The notes beneath the pieces are model-generated. The model saw only the letters and a list, made by a program, of their open reading frames with translations. It did not search any database and was not told the DNA's origin. This document shows, piece after piece, positions 22,564-35,077 of a stretch of DNA of 64,000 nucleotides (position 1 is its first letter; each line of letters starts with the position of its first letter). This stretch comes from Formicarius rufipectus (lineage: Eukaryota > Chordata > Aves > Passeriformes > Formicariidae). Both the position numbers and the translations under genes were made by a program. The stretch is taken from positions 6,927-70,926 of the forward strand of contig VXAU01001758.1 in the NCBI GenBank assembly GCA_013399695.1, in the 5' to 3' direction.

Positions 22564-25500
22564 ATATTCTACATTGCACAGATAAAGTTTTTAAAACTTT
22601 TTTTTTTTTTTAATTTTCTGGAGTGGTCATCATGGTTTTCGTTAGAAGGAAACAAAACAAATAGACTCTTTCCTCCACAAATCTGGTGTTCATATAACAT
22701 ACTTTTGTTCTAAAAAAGGCAGAGTTTGTGATGCTCTTCCAGGCTTTAGTTAATCCTTTTCATTGCAGAGACACTATAAGACTGCCATTTCTTCTTTTTA
22801 GACCTGTACCCAGTCTCCTCCTTTTCCCTCTCTTCATTTCTTACTATCCTTGATTTGCCACTACAGCTTCTGAACATAATATTTATGGAAGCTTTTGTAT
22901 GCCAACTATAATCCCTACCTTGACCTAACTTTTCATGTGATTTGAACACCTAATGGATTTATGTCTTCTACCTAGAAAAAAATGTGTTATTTTGATATTC
23001 CTGGTGCATTTTTCATCCCCATCAGCATGTGCAAACTCCTCTCCTTTTGTGATCCAGTAAAATCAAACAATTTTTTAATCAGTTGATAAATTTCTAATTA
23101 GTGTCTTGCATCATTGCTCCACTCTTCTTCTATGTCTAAAATTGTATAGATCATCCTTAGGAATTTGCCTTTCCAGTTTGACTCAAAGAATCTTGTACTA
23201 TGATATATCAGTAAAATATTAAAATGATATTTAAAATAATGGATCTGATTTTCTGATTCAGACTTAGTCAGAGGTTCTACAGTATAAAAGGTTGACACCA
23301 CATTTCCATTTATAAGTATTATGCATTCTTCATCCTTTTCTGAGTCTACACTTTAAATACCTGCTTAGGTACTAGGCTGGAATGGGAGAGAAATGAGTTC
23401 TTTACTTTGCATTTTGCCTTTTTTTTTTTTTTTTTTTTTTAACATCTTATTTTCAGGTAAGGGATGATATTGACTTAAGCCAGTGCAAAGGCCTCTTCTA
23501 TCAACACATTCCTCAAATTTTTCAAATTTTTCCAAACTTCAATGTTTTCAGTAGTTCTCTTTTACTAAATTTTTCCCCTCTTTAAAGTGAGGGTAAATGT
23601 GTACGTGATTACACGAAATACTGCCAGATTTGTATCTAGGGCAACCCTTACCAAACCTTACAAAGCCAAAAAAAATTGTTTCCTTGGCAACAGGAGCCAT
23701 GCAAAATCTCATAGAATAATTGCATTTTCTACACATATTTCTTTCTTCTAGGTGCTAGGAAGAATATGGGTTTTTATCTACTTTACTATCTCACTCAAAA
23801 TAGGTGAATTATGGTGAAGGAGTATAGCTGCATCTGAACACCCACAGCACACAAAAAAACCCCCTGGAAATCTCTCAAAGTATTTGACCCTTTTCTAGTT
23901 AATAGAGATTAGTATCTTACCAGCAGATCATATAATATCATCAGACCTCTTAATAAAATCTTTGGCAGTCAGTAACATTTAAATTTGTAAAATCCAGCCA
24001 GGTGTAGTAGGAACTCACACAGTGTAAGATGACAATGCATTACTGACACTGAAGCTCCATTGTCACCATGGTTTTCTCATCAGCCAAAATTCATAATTCA
24101 TAAAGCATAGTAATATAAAAGGGCAATATGTCTGAGTGCTTGAGAAAATTACTGTCAACTTCTAGTTTATAAATTTTTAAAATTATACATTTTCTTGATT
24201 GGTTTGACTCTTTCAAAAACCAAGTTGTTTTTGTTTGTTTGTTTTCTCTTTCTTTCCTCTTCTGAAACTTCTACTCATCTGCAAATGCTTTATGTCTAAT
24301 AAAATTAAGGCTTACCATACAGAATTGCTAAATACTGTACTGTCTCTGTGGTGCTATATCTTGGCTCCTACTGTAACCCAGCTTCTGTTTTAATTATTTT
24401 CTTCTCTTGTAAATTATTTCCATTAAGAAGTTGGGGCTTTAAAAGTATTTCTATTAAGACACAAAAATGCATAGCTAAATAAATTTCTGAGGAATTATTG
24501 GAAGTAAATCTTACCTAAATATCTCAGTAAAGTTATCGATATTTTTTTTCTCAGAAACATCTTGCTTCAGCGAAGAAATCTGTTTTCAGCTTTTTATAAA
24601 TTCTGGATAAAAGCCAGAATAATTATGTTTTATGGATTTTTCTGCAGGTATCATCATTATTATTTGTTATTTATTCAGTCAAGTCCACCATTTTACTGAA
24701 TGTACTTCATTTATTTTTGTGAGAGAAAAGAATGAAAAGTGTCATACACTCAATTGTAAGTCTGGAATATATAAATTATTCCTTAAGCAAATACTATATT
24801 TTGCTGACACAATCACTTTATTTTGCTTATCCTGATTTCAATTCCAGTGGTTGTCTCACAGATTTCTAGATGGGCACCTTCTGTTCACCAGCAGGTAATT
24901 CTCAATAACCAATGATGCTGTGCAAAGCACCAATTTACTAGTTAGCAAGCAAGTTATCACTGTTGATAGTTTTGGAAATGTACGATTTGATAACCAGAGA
25001 GATCATGTCTTAGCTCTGAAACAGTTCATGCCTTGGTCATAGTCTTGAACCCAAAGCCTATTAATTCACTGTAAACTTAAATTCTACTAAATGATATTCC
25101 TGGACTTTGATAATACGTATATCATTCATAAAATTTTTATAGTAGAGTTATCAAATAATGGTTAAACAGATAGGTCTCCATAGGTGTATAAAGTCTGTTT
25201 AGAATAGGATTTGAGCATTCCGGAAAAAGAGCAGTTGAAAGAACTTTTTGCTCACAACCATTATGTTGACAGATTGCCTTTATTTCTAGCTGATGTTTTA
25301 GAGAGGTTCTTCCAAGACATAGCTAAACTTTTTTTATATGGATGATATTTAAGCATTATCAGACGTCTTCTCCCCTAAAAATTTACTGAAGTCTTATCCC
25401 TCTGTTGTCATAGATGCCTTAAGGAGCTTGAGGAAAATATGTCTTAGCCGTTGAACTTGAGAGTTATTTTCATTAGAGATTGTTTTAAATAGTTCATGTT

Positions 25501-27154
25501 ATTACACTGATAAAATTCATTTAAACCATTTTAACTTTTTGAGATCATCATTAAACCATTTGACTCAAACTGAAACAGTCAAAAGGAAAACTCTTTGATC
25601 AATATCCAAGTTGAAAAAAAAAAAAAACACAGTAAAATTATGGACAAAACACACATTTAGAAAACTGCAGTGAACATAATTTTAAAGCAGTTCTAGACCA
25701 AGTTCAGACCTACTAATTAATTTGTCCATATTTATTATTTTTTATATCTCTATCATCTTGTCCTCCAAGGCTCAAAGTAATAAAATACATACGTAGCAGC
25801 CTCATTAAAAAAGCAATGATGTTCTTCATAAGACATAGTTCAGACTGCCATGTTACTACAAGAATCTGCCTGAATCTTTATGAAGAGCATTCTTGAATTC
25901 CAGATGATCACGTTCCACATAGTGATTATGAAGTACAGGCTAGATTTCTTTTACAAGATGAGTGAGCTTATGTGGCATTTTGCGTGTTTCGTTGGTTGCC
26001 AGTGGACAAAAATGGGTCTTATAAAATCAGACTCTTAGGTCATGGAAAATGTTCAAACTTTGCAATTAACTTTGGAGTTTAGTTTCAGATAATGGGAAGT
26101 AAGTACTAAGAAGAAAATGAGATATAAAAGTGGGTTAAATTGATAATGGAGAACTTGAAAAAGAAGGTCTAGTTTCTATTGGAAGATTATTCAGAGACTA
26201 AACTAGGGCACGAGTTTTATAAGAGCAGGTTGATATTTATTTTAGATGTTCAGAATTAGACTGGGTCACCTATGAATGTATGTCTACCTACTGAGTATTC
26301 AATTGTACCCATGTAACAAAATAAATTAATGGCATTACAGTGTTTCCCTGGAGCTGTTTCCTAATCTTGATTTTGCTTCTCAAGGAACACAAACATTTCA
26401 TGGAAAAGGGATGTAAAACACCCTTTTTAACTTCACTAGATCTTGATTCATGTATGCATACTATAATTCTGTTTGTAGAAGTAGTAAATTGCACTTTTTA
26501 ACCCTTTATTTTGGGAGATATCCTGAGTGACATATTTATTCTACTAAGATAAGATTAAATACTTCCACATATGCAATGGGATAACTAGGAAAGGAAGAGA
26601 TGTGTGCTAGATTGCATCCTATCATGAAACCAGGACACATTCAGGGTTCCTGTCCCAACAAACCTTCTAGACATAACCAGAGAAAGAATAGCTTCTCAAG
26701 GGATGATTTAGAACATCTCATTTGACCTCTTGCTGTGAATTGCCTTTTGGCAGATTCTTTCTATGTTTCTATTCACTGAGTGCCAGTAAAGGATTGGAGA
26801 CTATCCTCTTAATTTAGATATATGAGTTATTTTGCCTAAGGCTAGATGAGAAATAGGGCACTGGGAACGGTGTTTGACCATGTATATCAAAAATTGTTCA
26901 TCTAGGGTCCCATGTGCCCAGTATCCTCAAAGTCTTTATCCTTATCTGAACTAGAGTTTATTAAATAAACTTTTCACAGATCACCTGAACTTATTGTTCC
27001 TGGAGCACGTTAAAACAGGTAGCATCTTTGCATAACCACAAACAGAAAAATAAAAGATTTAAACAAGTTAAAAATTTTGAATTACCAGAAATTAGAGATA
27101 ATTATGTGCATAAAAATCAGAATAAACCTGAACATGTATATTCTGCAATAATAA
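22564..27154. other. AT-rich sequence without a gene
   Basis: Homopolymer runs: T at 22599-22611 and 23419-23440, A at 25613-25626. A short TTTG tract lies at 24222-24245. No transposable element or exon was recognised in 4.6 kb. Confidence 0.45.
23419..23440. repeat. Poly(T) run of 22
   Basis: A pure T homopolymer. No adjacent retroposed sequence on the minus strand was identified. Confidence 0.95.
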
Positions 27155-27198
27155 TTAAAAAAAAAACAAAAAACAAAAAACAAAACCAACAAAACAAC
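27155..27198. repeat. A-rich (AAAAAAC)n tract
   Basis: Three AAAAAAC-like units followed by AAAACCAACAAAACAAC. Confidence 0.8.
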
Positions 27199-28273
27199 TT
27201 CCCTTTATTTTTTTATCTTTTTTTTTAATCATAGATGGTGCATTTCCTATTCTTCCTTACAGAAGTTGCCATGTTTTTTTTGAGTTAAAAGTAGGAGCCT
27301 TGTTGTGATATTGTTTACAAAGAATAAGACACTTGATGCTTTTGTTTCAAAGCAGATTTTTTCAGTCAGCTGTGCTGATACCTTCAACAGCACTTGACAT
27401 ATGCTCAGAGAAAATACTTGGTGACAGGGAAGTCTGGCTCTGAGTATAAGAAACAGACACCACTGTGTTTTTAGTTACCGAAAAATGTAAAGGTTCTTAC
27501 CTTGCAGTTTATGGTCTGCTGTCATGCAATAATTCATTTCTGACAGAAACAAAAGTCTCTGTAGATCCTTTCTTACCCTCTGCAGATGTCAGGTTCTTCA
27601 GGTTTGTTTTATTTCTCCACTGTTTTCTACTCTGCCTACCTTTTTGTAACATCTGAATGTAACCACAGATGTAAAACACTATGACTCTCATAATCTATAG
27701 GTTCGTATATATCATCACTATGCCCAAGCATCCAGTTGCAGACTAAATTAGCTTGATTATCCATTATATTATTTCCACAATTGAGCTTTTTTATCTGCTA
27801 TGTTTGAATTACATTATTTAAAATCAGTCAAGAATCATACTTCCATATGGTGTATATGCAACATGTATATACACCAACATCAAAGTGATGTTCTAGAAGG
27901 AATAGTAATGTCAAGCAGTGCCAGGAGAAAATAATCATGATGCCAAAACCTTTCAGGTACCTAATGCTCAGAGGGACTTCTGTGATCAACATTAAAATAA
28001 AACATTTCACAGGAAAAAGTATTTTTTAGATGAAGCAAGAATCAGAGCACCACCATTGCCTTATTACAGCAAAAGATTGTATAGTGGAAGAGTCCCTTTT
28101 ACGGATTATGCAATTAATGTTTTCCATAAAGGATGCTTTAACACTCCTTCCCTTAGGAGATAGAGTGTATTGTGAAATGATTTTTAATAGGAAGAGCTGT
28201 GAATAAAGAACACATGTCTGATTATATTGTGCATGTTATCTATATAACGAGGTAGGTATTCATATAATCACAC
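27199..28273. other. AT-rich sequence, nothing recognised
   Basis: Small frames at 27465-27691 on both strands lack any family feature. Confidence 0.45.
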
Positions 28274-28510
28274 AGAAGCATAGAATGGTTTGAGTTGGAA
28301 GGGATGTTAAAAATTTATCTAGTTTCAACTCCTCTGCCATGGGCTGGGCCAGCTTTCACTAGACCAGGTTGCTCAAACCCCATCCAAACTGGCCTTGGAC
28401 AATTCCAGGGTTGGGCCATCCACCTCTTCTTTGGGTAACCTGTTCCAGTGCCTCACCACTCACATAGTGAAGAACTTCTTTCTTATATCTAATCTAAAAC
28501 TACCTTCTAA
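28274..28510 (-). mobile_element. CR1 LINE 3' end fragment
   Basis: The plus strand shows AGCATAGAATGGTTTGAGTTGGAAGG-type sequence, then TGCCATGGGCTGG, CACTAGACCAGGTTGCTCAAA, CTGGCCTTGGACAATTCCAGG, GGGTAACCTGTTCCAGTGCC and TATCTAATCTAAAACTACC. These are the reverse-complement CR1 3'-end landmarks. It is less decayed than the copy at 21.6 kb. The element is 5'-truncated after about 235 bp. The 88-codon plus frame at 28395-28661 runs out of this repeat and is not a gene. Confidence 0.94.
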
Positions 28511-29039
28511 TAAGGTAATAAAACTAGCTCTAGTGAGGGAAAAAAACAAAATAATGAAATTTCAAAAACGTGCATTTCTTAATCTTGGCAAGTTTAATAC
28601 AAGTGTAATTTTAGGTCTGTTTATTACTAGTTCCAACACACTTCTTTTTCTGTCTAAATAGCAGAACCTAGCATAATTAAGGACCCTTATATATTTTGAA
28701 GTATATGAGGTAATTTTTCCAAATGCTTACACTTTTTTATTCTGCAGGTCTCTATCTGTAAGGTGAATGTTTGGGTTGCTATTTTATTATTATTGTTTTT
28801 AAAATTATTTTTCAAATGCAGTCTCAGCAGCTGTCCTTTCAGAAAGAATTAAAGTGTCATCAAATTCACTATGAAGCAATAAGGACCCCACAAAAACTAG
28901 TATTACTTTTACTTCATTTTTAGTAGTTGCTTTGCTTTTTGCACTGGGGTTTTATTTGCATAGAACTTTGTTTGAAACTGGCTCAGTTCTATCACCTAGC
29001 TACTTAAAAGGAAGTAAACTCATGAGGTAGGTCGAGAGA
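28511..29039. other. AT-rich spacer between two CR1 copies
   Basis: No feature is recognised. The flanking CR1 copies are in opposite orientation. Confidence 0.5.
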
Positions 29040-29372
29040 GACTGGCATTATTTATCTTGGAAAAGAGCAGGTTCAGGGGGATATCATCAATGTTTACAAA
29101 TAGCTGAAGGGAGGGTGTGAAGAAAAATGAACCAGGCTCTCCTCAGTGGTGCCCAGTGACAGTACCAGAGGCATTGGCCATGAACTGAAATGCAAAAGGT
29201 TCGCTCTGAACATCACGAAATACTTTTCCACTCTAAGAATGACAGACCACTGGCACAGGCTGACCAAAGATATTGTCAAGCCTTCATCCTAGAAGATAGT
29301 CAAAAACCACCTGAACATAGTCCTGGGCAACCTGCTCTGGGTGGCTCTACTTGAGTAGTGTGATTAGTTAAC
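29040..29372 (+). mobile_element. CR1 LINE fragment, sense strand
   Basis: In plus orientation I see landmarks of the last part of CR1 ORF2 and its 3' UTR: AAAAGAGCAGGTTCAGGGGG, ATGTTTACAAATAGCTGAAGG, GGAGGGTGTGAAGA, CAGTGGTGCCCAGTGACAG, ATGAACTGAAATGCAAAAGG, GAACATCACGAAATACTTTT, GACAGACCACTGGCACAGGCTG and CCTGGGCAACCTGCTCTGGGTG. The order matches a different CR1 subfamily from the copies at 21.6 and 28.3 kb. The terminal ATTCTATG repeats are missing, so the 3' end is eroded or deleted. Confidence 0.9.
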
Positions 29373-30275
29373 CTCTGCAACAGGACAGCTATTTAGACAA
29401 CTATGAATCTGAGATCACAGTGCCAAAAGACCAGCCTATGGCATCTAAGAGGAGCATGTATCTAACATGTCATAGCTTCTAGCTGAAATGGCAGTGTATT
29501 TTAAACTGCAGTTTACTCTAGAAATCTGTAAAGAGCATTATGTTACCTTTGACTGTAACAAACCCTATGCTGTACATAATGAGCAAACTCAAACTCCAAG
29601 AGGAGCCTGAATTCCAGAAAAAACACACATTATCTGGCAGCAGGAAAATGCTAGGACCTCAGAACAAATATAGTCAGGATCTTCTGAGTCTAGAAGAGGT
29701 AAACAAGTAACATTTTTTTTATTTTTTTTTTCGGGCTCCTTAACTATACCAAGCTTCTGCTCCTCATTGCTTACTGGTCAAGGGAGAAATTTCAACTCCT
29801 GATCACACTTGTTATACCTGGAAGGAGTGATAGAGACAAGATAACTACATCAGACATACCACTGAAAATCTAGGCCCAACTGATATTTAGAGGTATTACC
29901 CAAAAATAATGCCACATGTAAAACCTGCCTGTTACTGCTTCACTGGATTCCAGCTTCATTTGGCAAACTTCACAGCAAATAGTGGCTTAGGAAAATAGTT
30001 TTCCAGAACCTTCAGACTTTCCAGGCTTCTGAATAACAGAAACTATGCCACTGCCAAAAACTTAAAATATTGTTTGAAGAACTAAGAATACTGCTCCCCT
30101 CAGTATATTCCAATTTCAACTCTTTGTGAAATTACAATCTCTTTATACCAATCACTTTATACTAATGTCCAAGTCAAACATATAATTTACTAATAAAACT
30201 TGTTTTTTGAAGACTTTTGTCATTCCTTTTTGACCACAGGCATCTGTGAATCTTGGGTCCTGCCCTCCCCCTTGA

Positions 30276-30316
30276 GGCAGCACCAAGGGGTACTTCCTAC
30301 ATCCTTGGGTGCTGCC
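30276..30316. repeat. Inverted repeat around a 14-base loop
   Basis: GGCAGCACCAAGG at 30276-30288 pairs with CCTTGGGTGCTGCC at 30303-30316, with one extra G in the right arm. The flanks are also partly complementary (CCCTCCCCCT against the later TTCCCC is not). It lies in a local GC-rich patch and may be the remnant of a short palindromic element. No known miRNA is recognised. Confidence 0.7.
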
Positions 30317-32133
30317 TTCCCCTTAAAGGTGGGAAGCCACACATGCCTGCTCTGCATGATGCACTGCAAAAGCTTAAAATAAGGTTTTCTGGAGTCCAGA
30401 TAAATGCAGTTCTATTTACTCAGCAAGCTCACTTTATTTCATTTTTGTTGTTTGTTTTTATTTTAACTCAGATGTGCTTACTCCGAAATATTTTTCTTTG
30501 TTCTAATGCACTTATGAAAATTCACAAGTTGATTTTTCCCTCTTTTCTTTACCCAACTTTTCTATAAAATGTTGAGCCAGAAGAAATGTATATTTTGTCA
30601 TAGACATCCATTTTAATACTTCTGAAACGAACCTCTGAGTTAAAATATTCACTACCAAGGCTCTGAGATGTTTGAATGTAATAGTCATCCTCAGAGGCTG
30701 AAATGAGAGCAAAAATATGGTTTGTCCCATCACAGCATTTTTTAATAAATTTTTCAATAAGTCTATAACTCCTTCCTAAGTAAAGTTATGGTTACATACT
30801 TGCTTAATAGCTAGAAATTTTGTAAAAGGCTAGTAGGATCTAAGAAGCAGTCACGATAGTAGAAAGCCTTTGTTCCCTTATTCGGCAAGCCAATGTGAAC
30901 AACAATTCTCTTGCAAAAGGATTAGAAAGTTTAACTGAGGGGCTAAAGATTAAGTTCCAACTCAAAAATCTAGACAAAAGTATTTAAATGAACCTTGTAA
31001 ATTTGGGAAAATTAGTGCTCTGTTAGTTCTAGAAGGACAAGCACGTCATTGTGTCTATACGACACCTATCAATGAGGAGAGCTAATAGAGTCTGAAAACA
31101 TTCCAAAGACCTTATATACTGTAAAATGTTTTCTAACAGCAAGCTTTTGGAATCACTACTTTTCTGTCTGAATTCTTTTCTTTCCTGGATTTTCACCTCC
31201 CATACTATACCTACAGAGGAAGTGTGAGCACTTTGCTGGAATCCAGAATATTTTACAGATAGCAGGTGCATAAAAAGCCAGAGAATTCTGGTTTGTGTAC
31301 AACATAAATATTCCATCTTTTCAAATGTCTAGAGTGGGATTTCTTGACTAACATAATTTGCAAAAATATTGTCTGGATTTTCACCCTAAACTGGGTTATA
31401 TTAAAGTTGGCAGATTACAAACAGGCAAGAATCTTGGCTATAATCCTGTTTTTTTCAGCAGTGCATCTGGGCACAGACTTTTTTTGTTCTGGAATTGTTT
31501 TCACCAGTTTTAACACCTATAAGCTGAATTTATGGAGCATAGTTCCCATGTCAGAAAAATCTAAAAATTAAAAGTCCTACTTCTACTTTCAACATGGTAG
31601 TGTGCTTAGGTTTCTGTTACAATAATTAAGTATATATAAAAGAGATGTATTTATATGCTGTATATTCCATTCCTTCAACAAGAGTTATAAATGTAGGATG
31701 AATAGAAGAGAAATAGAAAATTACACAAGTCATATTGAATGTTGTCAAAATAATGTTTAATGTTGCACAGTTTGTATTCCACCCACACAGAACAGAGATG
31801 CTGAACCTGCATTATTATTTATATTGTACACAAAGAAGGTCTTCTCTTAGTAATGTTGTTAAATGTTGATTTCTAAGAATGAGTGTCACTAAATACTTGC
31901 CATTGCTAAGAACTGGCAAGGCTACACGTGACCCTTCAACTACACATCTATTTCTTGTTCACTGAAGGCCAGCAGTGATCACAATGAGTTTGCTATCCAG
32001 TGCCAGTTTAATGACTGGACATGTAGCTGTCAGGATATTTTGCCGTAGCTGACTTTAAGGTCAACAAGCACACAGAAGAGTGACCTGATTAGTTTAAGGA
32101 TTAGGGAGGCATCAGATTGTTCTATGGTTGTAC

Positions 32134-32167
32134 GTTTTGTTTTGTTTTGGTTTTTGTTTTCTTTTTT
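32134..32167. repeat. Short T/G-rich tract
   Basis: GTTTTGTTTTGTTTTGG followed by T-rich sequence. Confidence 0.8.
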
Positions 32168-34507
32168 GAGTCAAGGAAAATACTGATTATTAGGCAGTGA
32201 ATTCATTCTCCTATTCCTGCTGCAATTGGTATATCATAAGACTAAATCCATTGCAAGAATGAATGCCAAGTGCAGCTTAAAGACTTTAACAATCTCAGTA
32301 AATCCCACCAACAGACACTTTTTGCCATGATTTCAGTTTTTTATAACATAAATTATGTTTATCCTGATACTTCTAGAACCCATTGATCCTTCCTGATCAA
32401 CTACTTTATACTAGAGGTACCTGAGTAACCACAGAAGAGATGAATTGTGAAATTCCACTTAGACTTGCAACCTTTTGACAGTGAAATGATTTAGACTGAA
32501 AGTGTGAAACAATATGCAGATATGCTGTAATGAATGTATATGCTTGACTTTTATGTCCTTGAAGGTTCTGTAAGACCTTCACAGTGCTTTACTTCACCAG
32601 GATGATTAAGGAAGAAAAAAACCCAACCCGTACACATACACATATACATTTACCATAAAACTCTTAATGAGTTATAAATAATCTCAGCTCAAGATACTAT
32701 AAAGGACTACTTAGCATTTTGCTTATGATTTTACATAATTCATCTAAATATAGTCAATTGCAGAGCAGATTTATTTTTGTTGTGGGTGACATTTTCAGAT
32801 GGTAGCTTGATCACTTTGTTTCATAATGATATCCCACATATCTATTTTGGTGTATCTGTAGAACTTGAATCAAACTACCTTTTCTATTCTTACATTTCAA
32901 TGCCTCTGATATCTCTTCCAATTTTGCATGTATGATGATAGTGTATGTTTTTATATATACATGTATATAACAAATACAGATATAGAATATTATTAAATTA
33001 GTACCTACCTAAAATAGCTTTTCGGGATTAATAATGTCAGTATTTAGATGGGCTAATCTTTCAACTTTGCAAGCAGATAATTTTTTTCATACCCTTACAG
33101 CATTGCATTCAAAGCTGAAGTTACACAAGCATATGAGCACGTACTTAAATTTAATTGTTCATTTAGGTCCATCCTTATTCAGCAAATCCTTTAAGAATTT
33201 GCTTAAAGTTAACTAGTGTGGACTGAGACCTTTAGCAGCAGATGGTAAGTTGGTGCTTCCTAGGAGTTCTTCTACCACAGAGACAGATTCACTTAAGAAG
33301 AAGAAATTCCCTGATTCAGAAGAGGGACTGGGGATGTGTCACCATAACTGGTTTTTAAGGTCAAGAGAAATAATTGTGATTATTATCTGCCTGCTTATTT
33401 TGAGTTTTAGCTGAACATTTATTGGATAATATTTGATATATATTTTGTAACTGTTGCCACAAAAATGGAGAGCTTATTCAGTAATGGACACTAAATATTC
33501 TTAGGGAGATCATCTCTTGAATTGCTGTCATTTAAAGGACATAGCAAGGTATATTATATTGTATTTCAGTTTAGTAAAGAGATATATAACCTAATTTATT
33601 ATCTTAAAATGTTAAAATTAAGTTTCTTTAATGTTGTTTCTTAAAGGTGTGAGGCATGTGTAATAACACTGTCTCTCATTTCTCATCCTTCTTTTTTATG
33701 TCAGACTAAACACTTGAACCCAGTAACCACTTTCAACGAAATTTAAATAGAAGCTGCAAGTCTCAAAGATGTAATTTTCATACTTATTTCATGAAAATAG
33801 ACAGCTAGAGCAAAGAGAGCCTCTCTAATATCCCAGTGGCAGAAATCCTTCAGGACTCTGGTTCTTGCCAGGCATCAGAACATCCATAGAGCTGTTCACT
33901 GTAACTAAGTCTGGTTGTCTCTAAACTTCTGCATTATTTTTTTGATGTTCATGAACAGTATTTCTTCACAGTACTGGTGCTGTTTCTGATGCATGTCTGA
34001 GATTTTCACAGGTTAAAATATTTAAAAATTACAGCCAGTGTGTTGGATTGTATCATTCAAAGCACCAAGCCCATCACTCCCATTGATGGTTCCTTTCTGA
34101 GCCGCATCTTTCATTTATTCTTATACTATGTTTCTACTCCTAGAGGTCCATCTTTCTATCATATGCATAGGATACATAAATCCATATCCCCTCTAGATAT
34201 TCCCTTAATATAAAAGGCATAAATCATTTTTTGAGTGGCTGTAAGTGCAGAGCTATTAGTCTAAAAACAGAAACTTATTAAAGCTTCATTAAGAAATGCA
34301 AGTCAAATATTGCACTGGAAGAGTACTCTGTAATAAAATCATACTAATTCCCTTCCTATGGCATCATTGCTGGCAAAAGATATATCTTCTGTCTTGTTCA
34401 CACCACTTCTACTGCATTACATGATTACAGAAATAATGTCTTTATGGTCAACAGGTTTGCACTGTGAAAAGTTAGAGATGCATTTGAGGACAGGGTCAAG
34501 AACAAAA

Positions 34508-34527
34508 CAGGCCTTTTTTTTTTTTTT
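34508..34527. repeat. Poly(T)-rich run
   Basis: A run of about 17 Ts interrupted at its end by C residues. No retroposed sequence is identified next to it. Confidence 0.8.
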
Positions 34528-35060
34528 CTTCCCACTATCCACAGTGTGTGCTACATATAAAGATAAAAAGATAATGCACAGAACTTAACACAAAAGGAGT
34601 TAGTTCTGCTTTCAGAATTTTGACTGCTAAACAAGGAAAGGCTAGAAGGGGGAGGAGAGAGAAAAATATTTCCAGAAGCAGTTAAGCTAAAATGACTGAT
34701 TTCTTTTTTCCCCTTAGGGAATGTTTGCCAAGCCATCCTTTACCTGATATTTTGATGTCTTTTCTTATATATTCTCTATATATAATTTGCTGGGTAAAAG
34801 TAGCCATGTGTTGTGGCTTGTTTGGTTGCATCCCTGCGCTGACCAGCAAGCTGGCAGCTAATTCACAGTATAGCTTTCCAAAGAGACCAGGTTTAGGCAG
34901 TGAATTCTACTTGCTTTCTTCAGCCTGCAAAATTAATTTAGGCCTCTCCATTTCGCTCAGCTGTCAGATTTTATAAGCAGAGTAGAGGCTTCATATTTCT
35001 GAGAGTCCTATTTTTCTGTCAGACCTTGTTGAGATTGAGCAACGAGTTCAAAAGTAGCTG

Positions 35061-35077
35061 TCATCTGTGACAGATGA
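35061..35077. promoter_or_regulatory. Candidate palindromic E-box/TGACAG site
   Basis: TCATCTGT and ACAGATGA are perfect reverse complements around one G, giving CATCTG and CAGATG E-box words. An overlapping CTGTCA/TGACAG pair adds a TALE-homeodomain-like word on each arm. The site sits in a 400-base stretch (34690-35090) of more balanced composition. Function is inference only. Confidence 0.25.
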
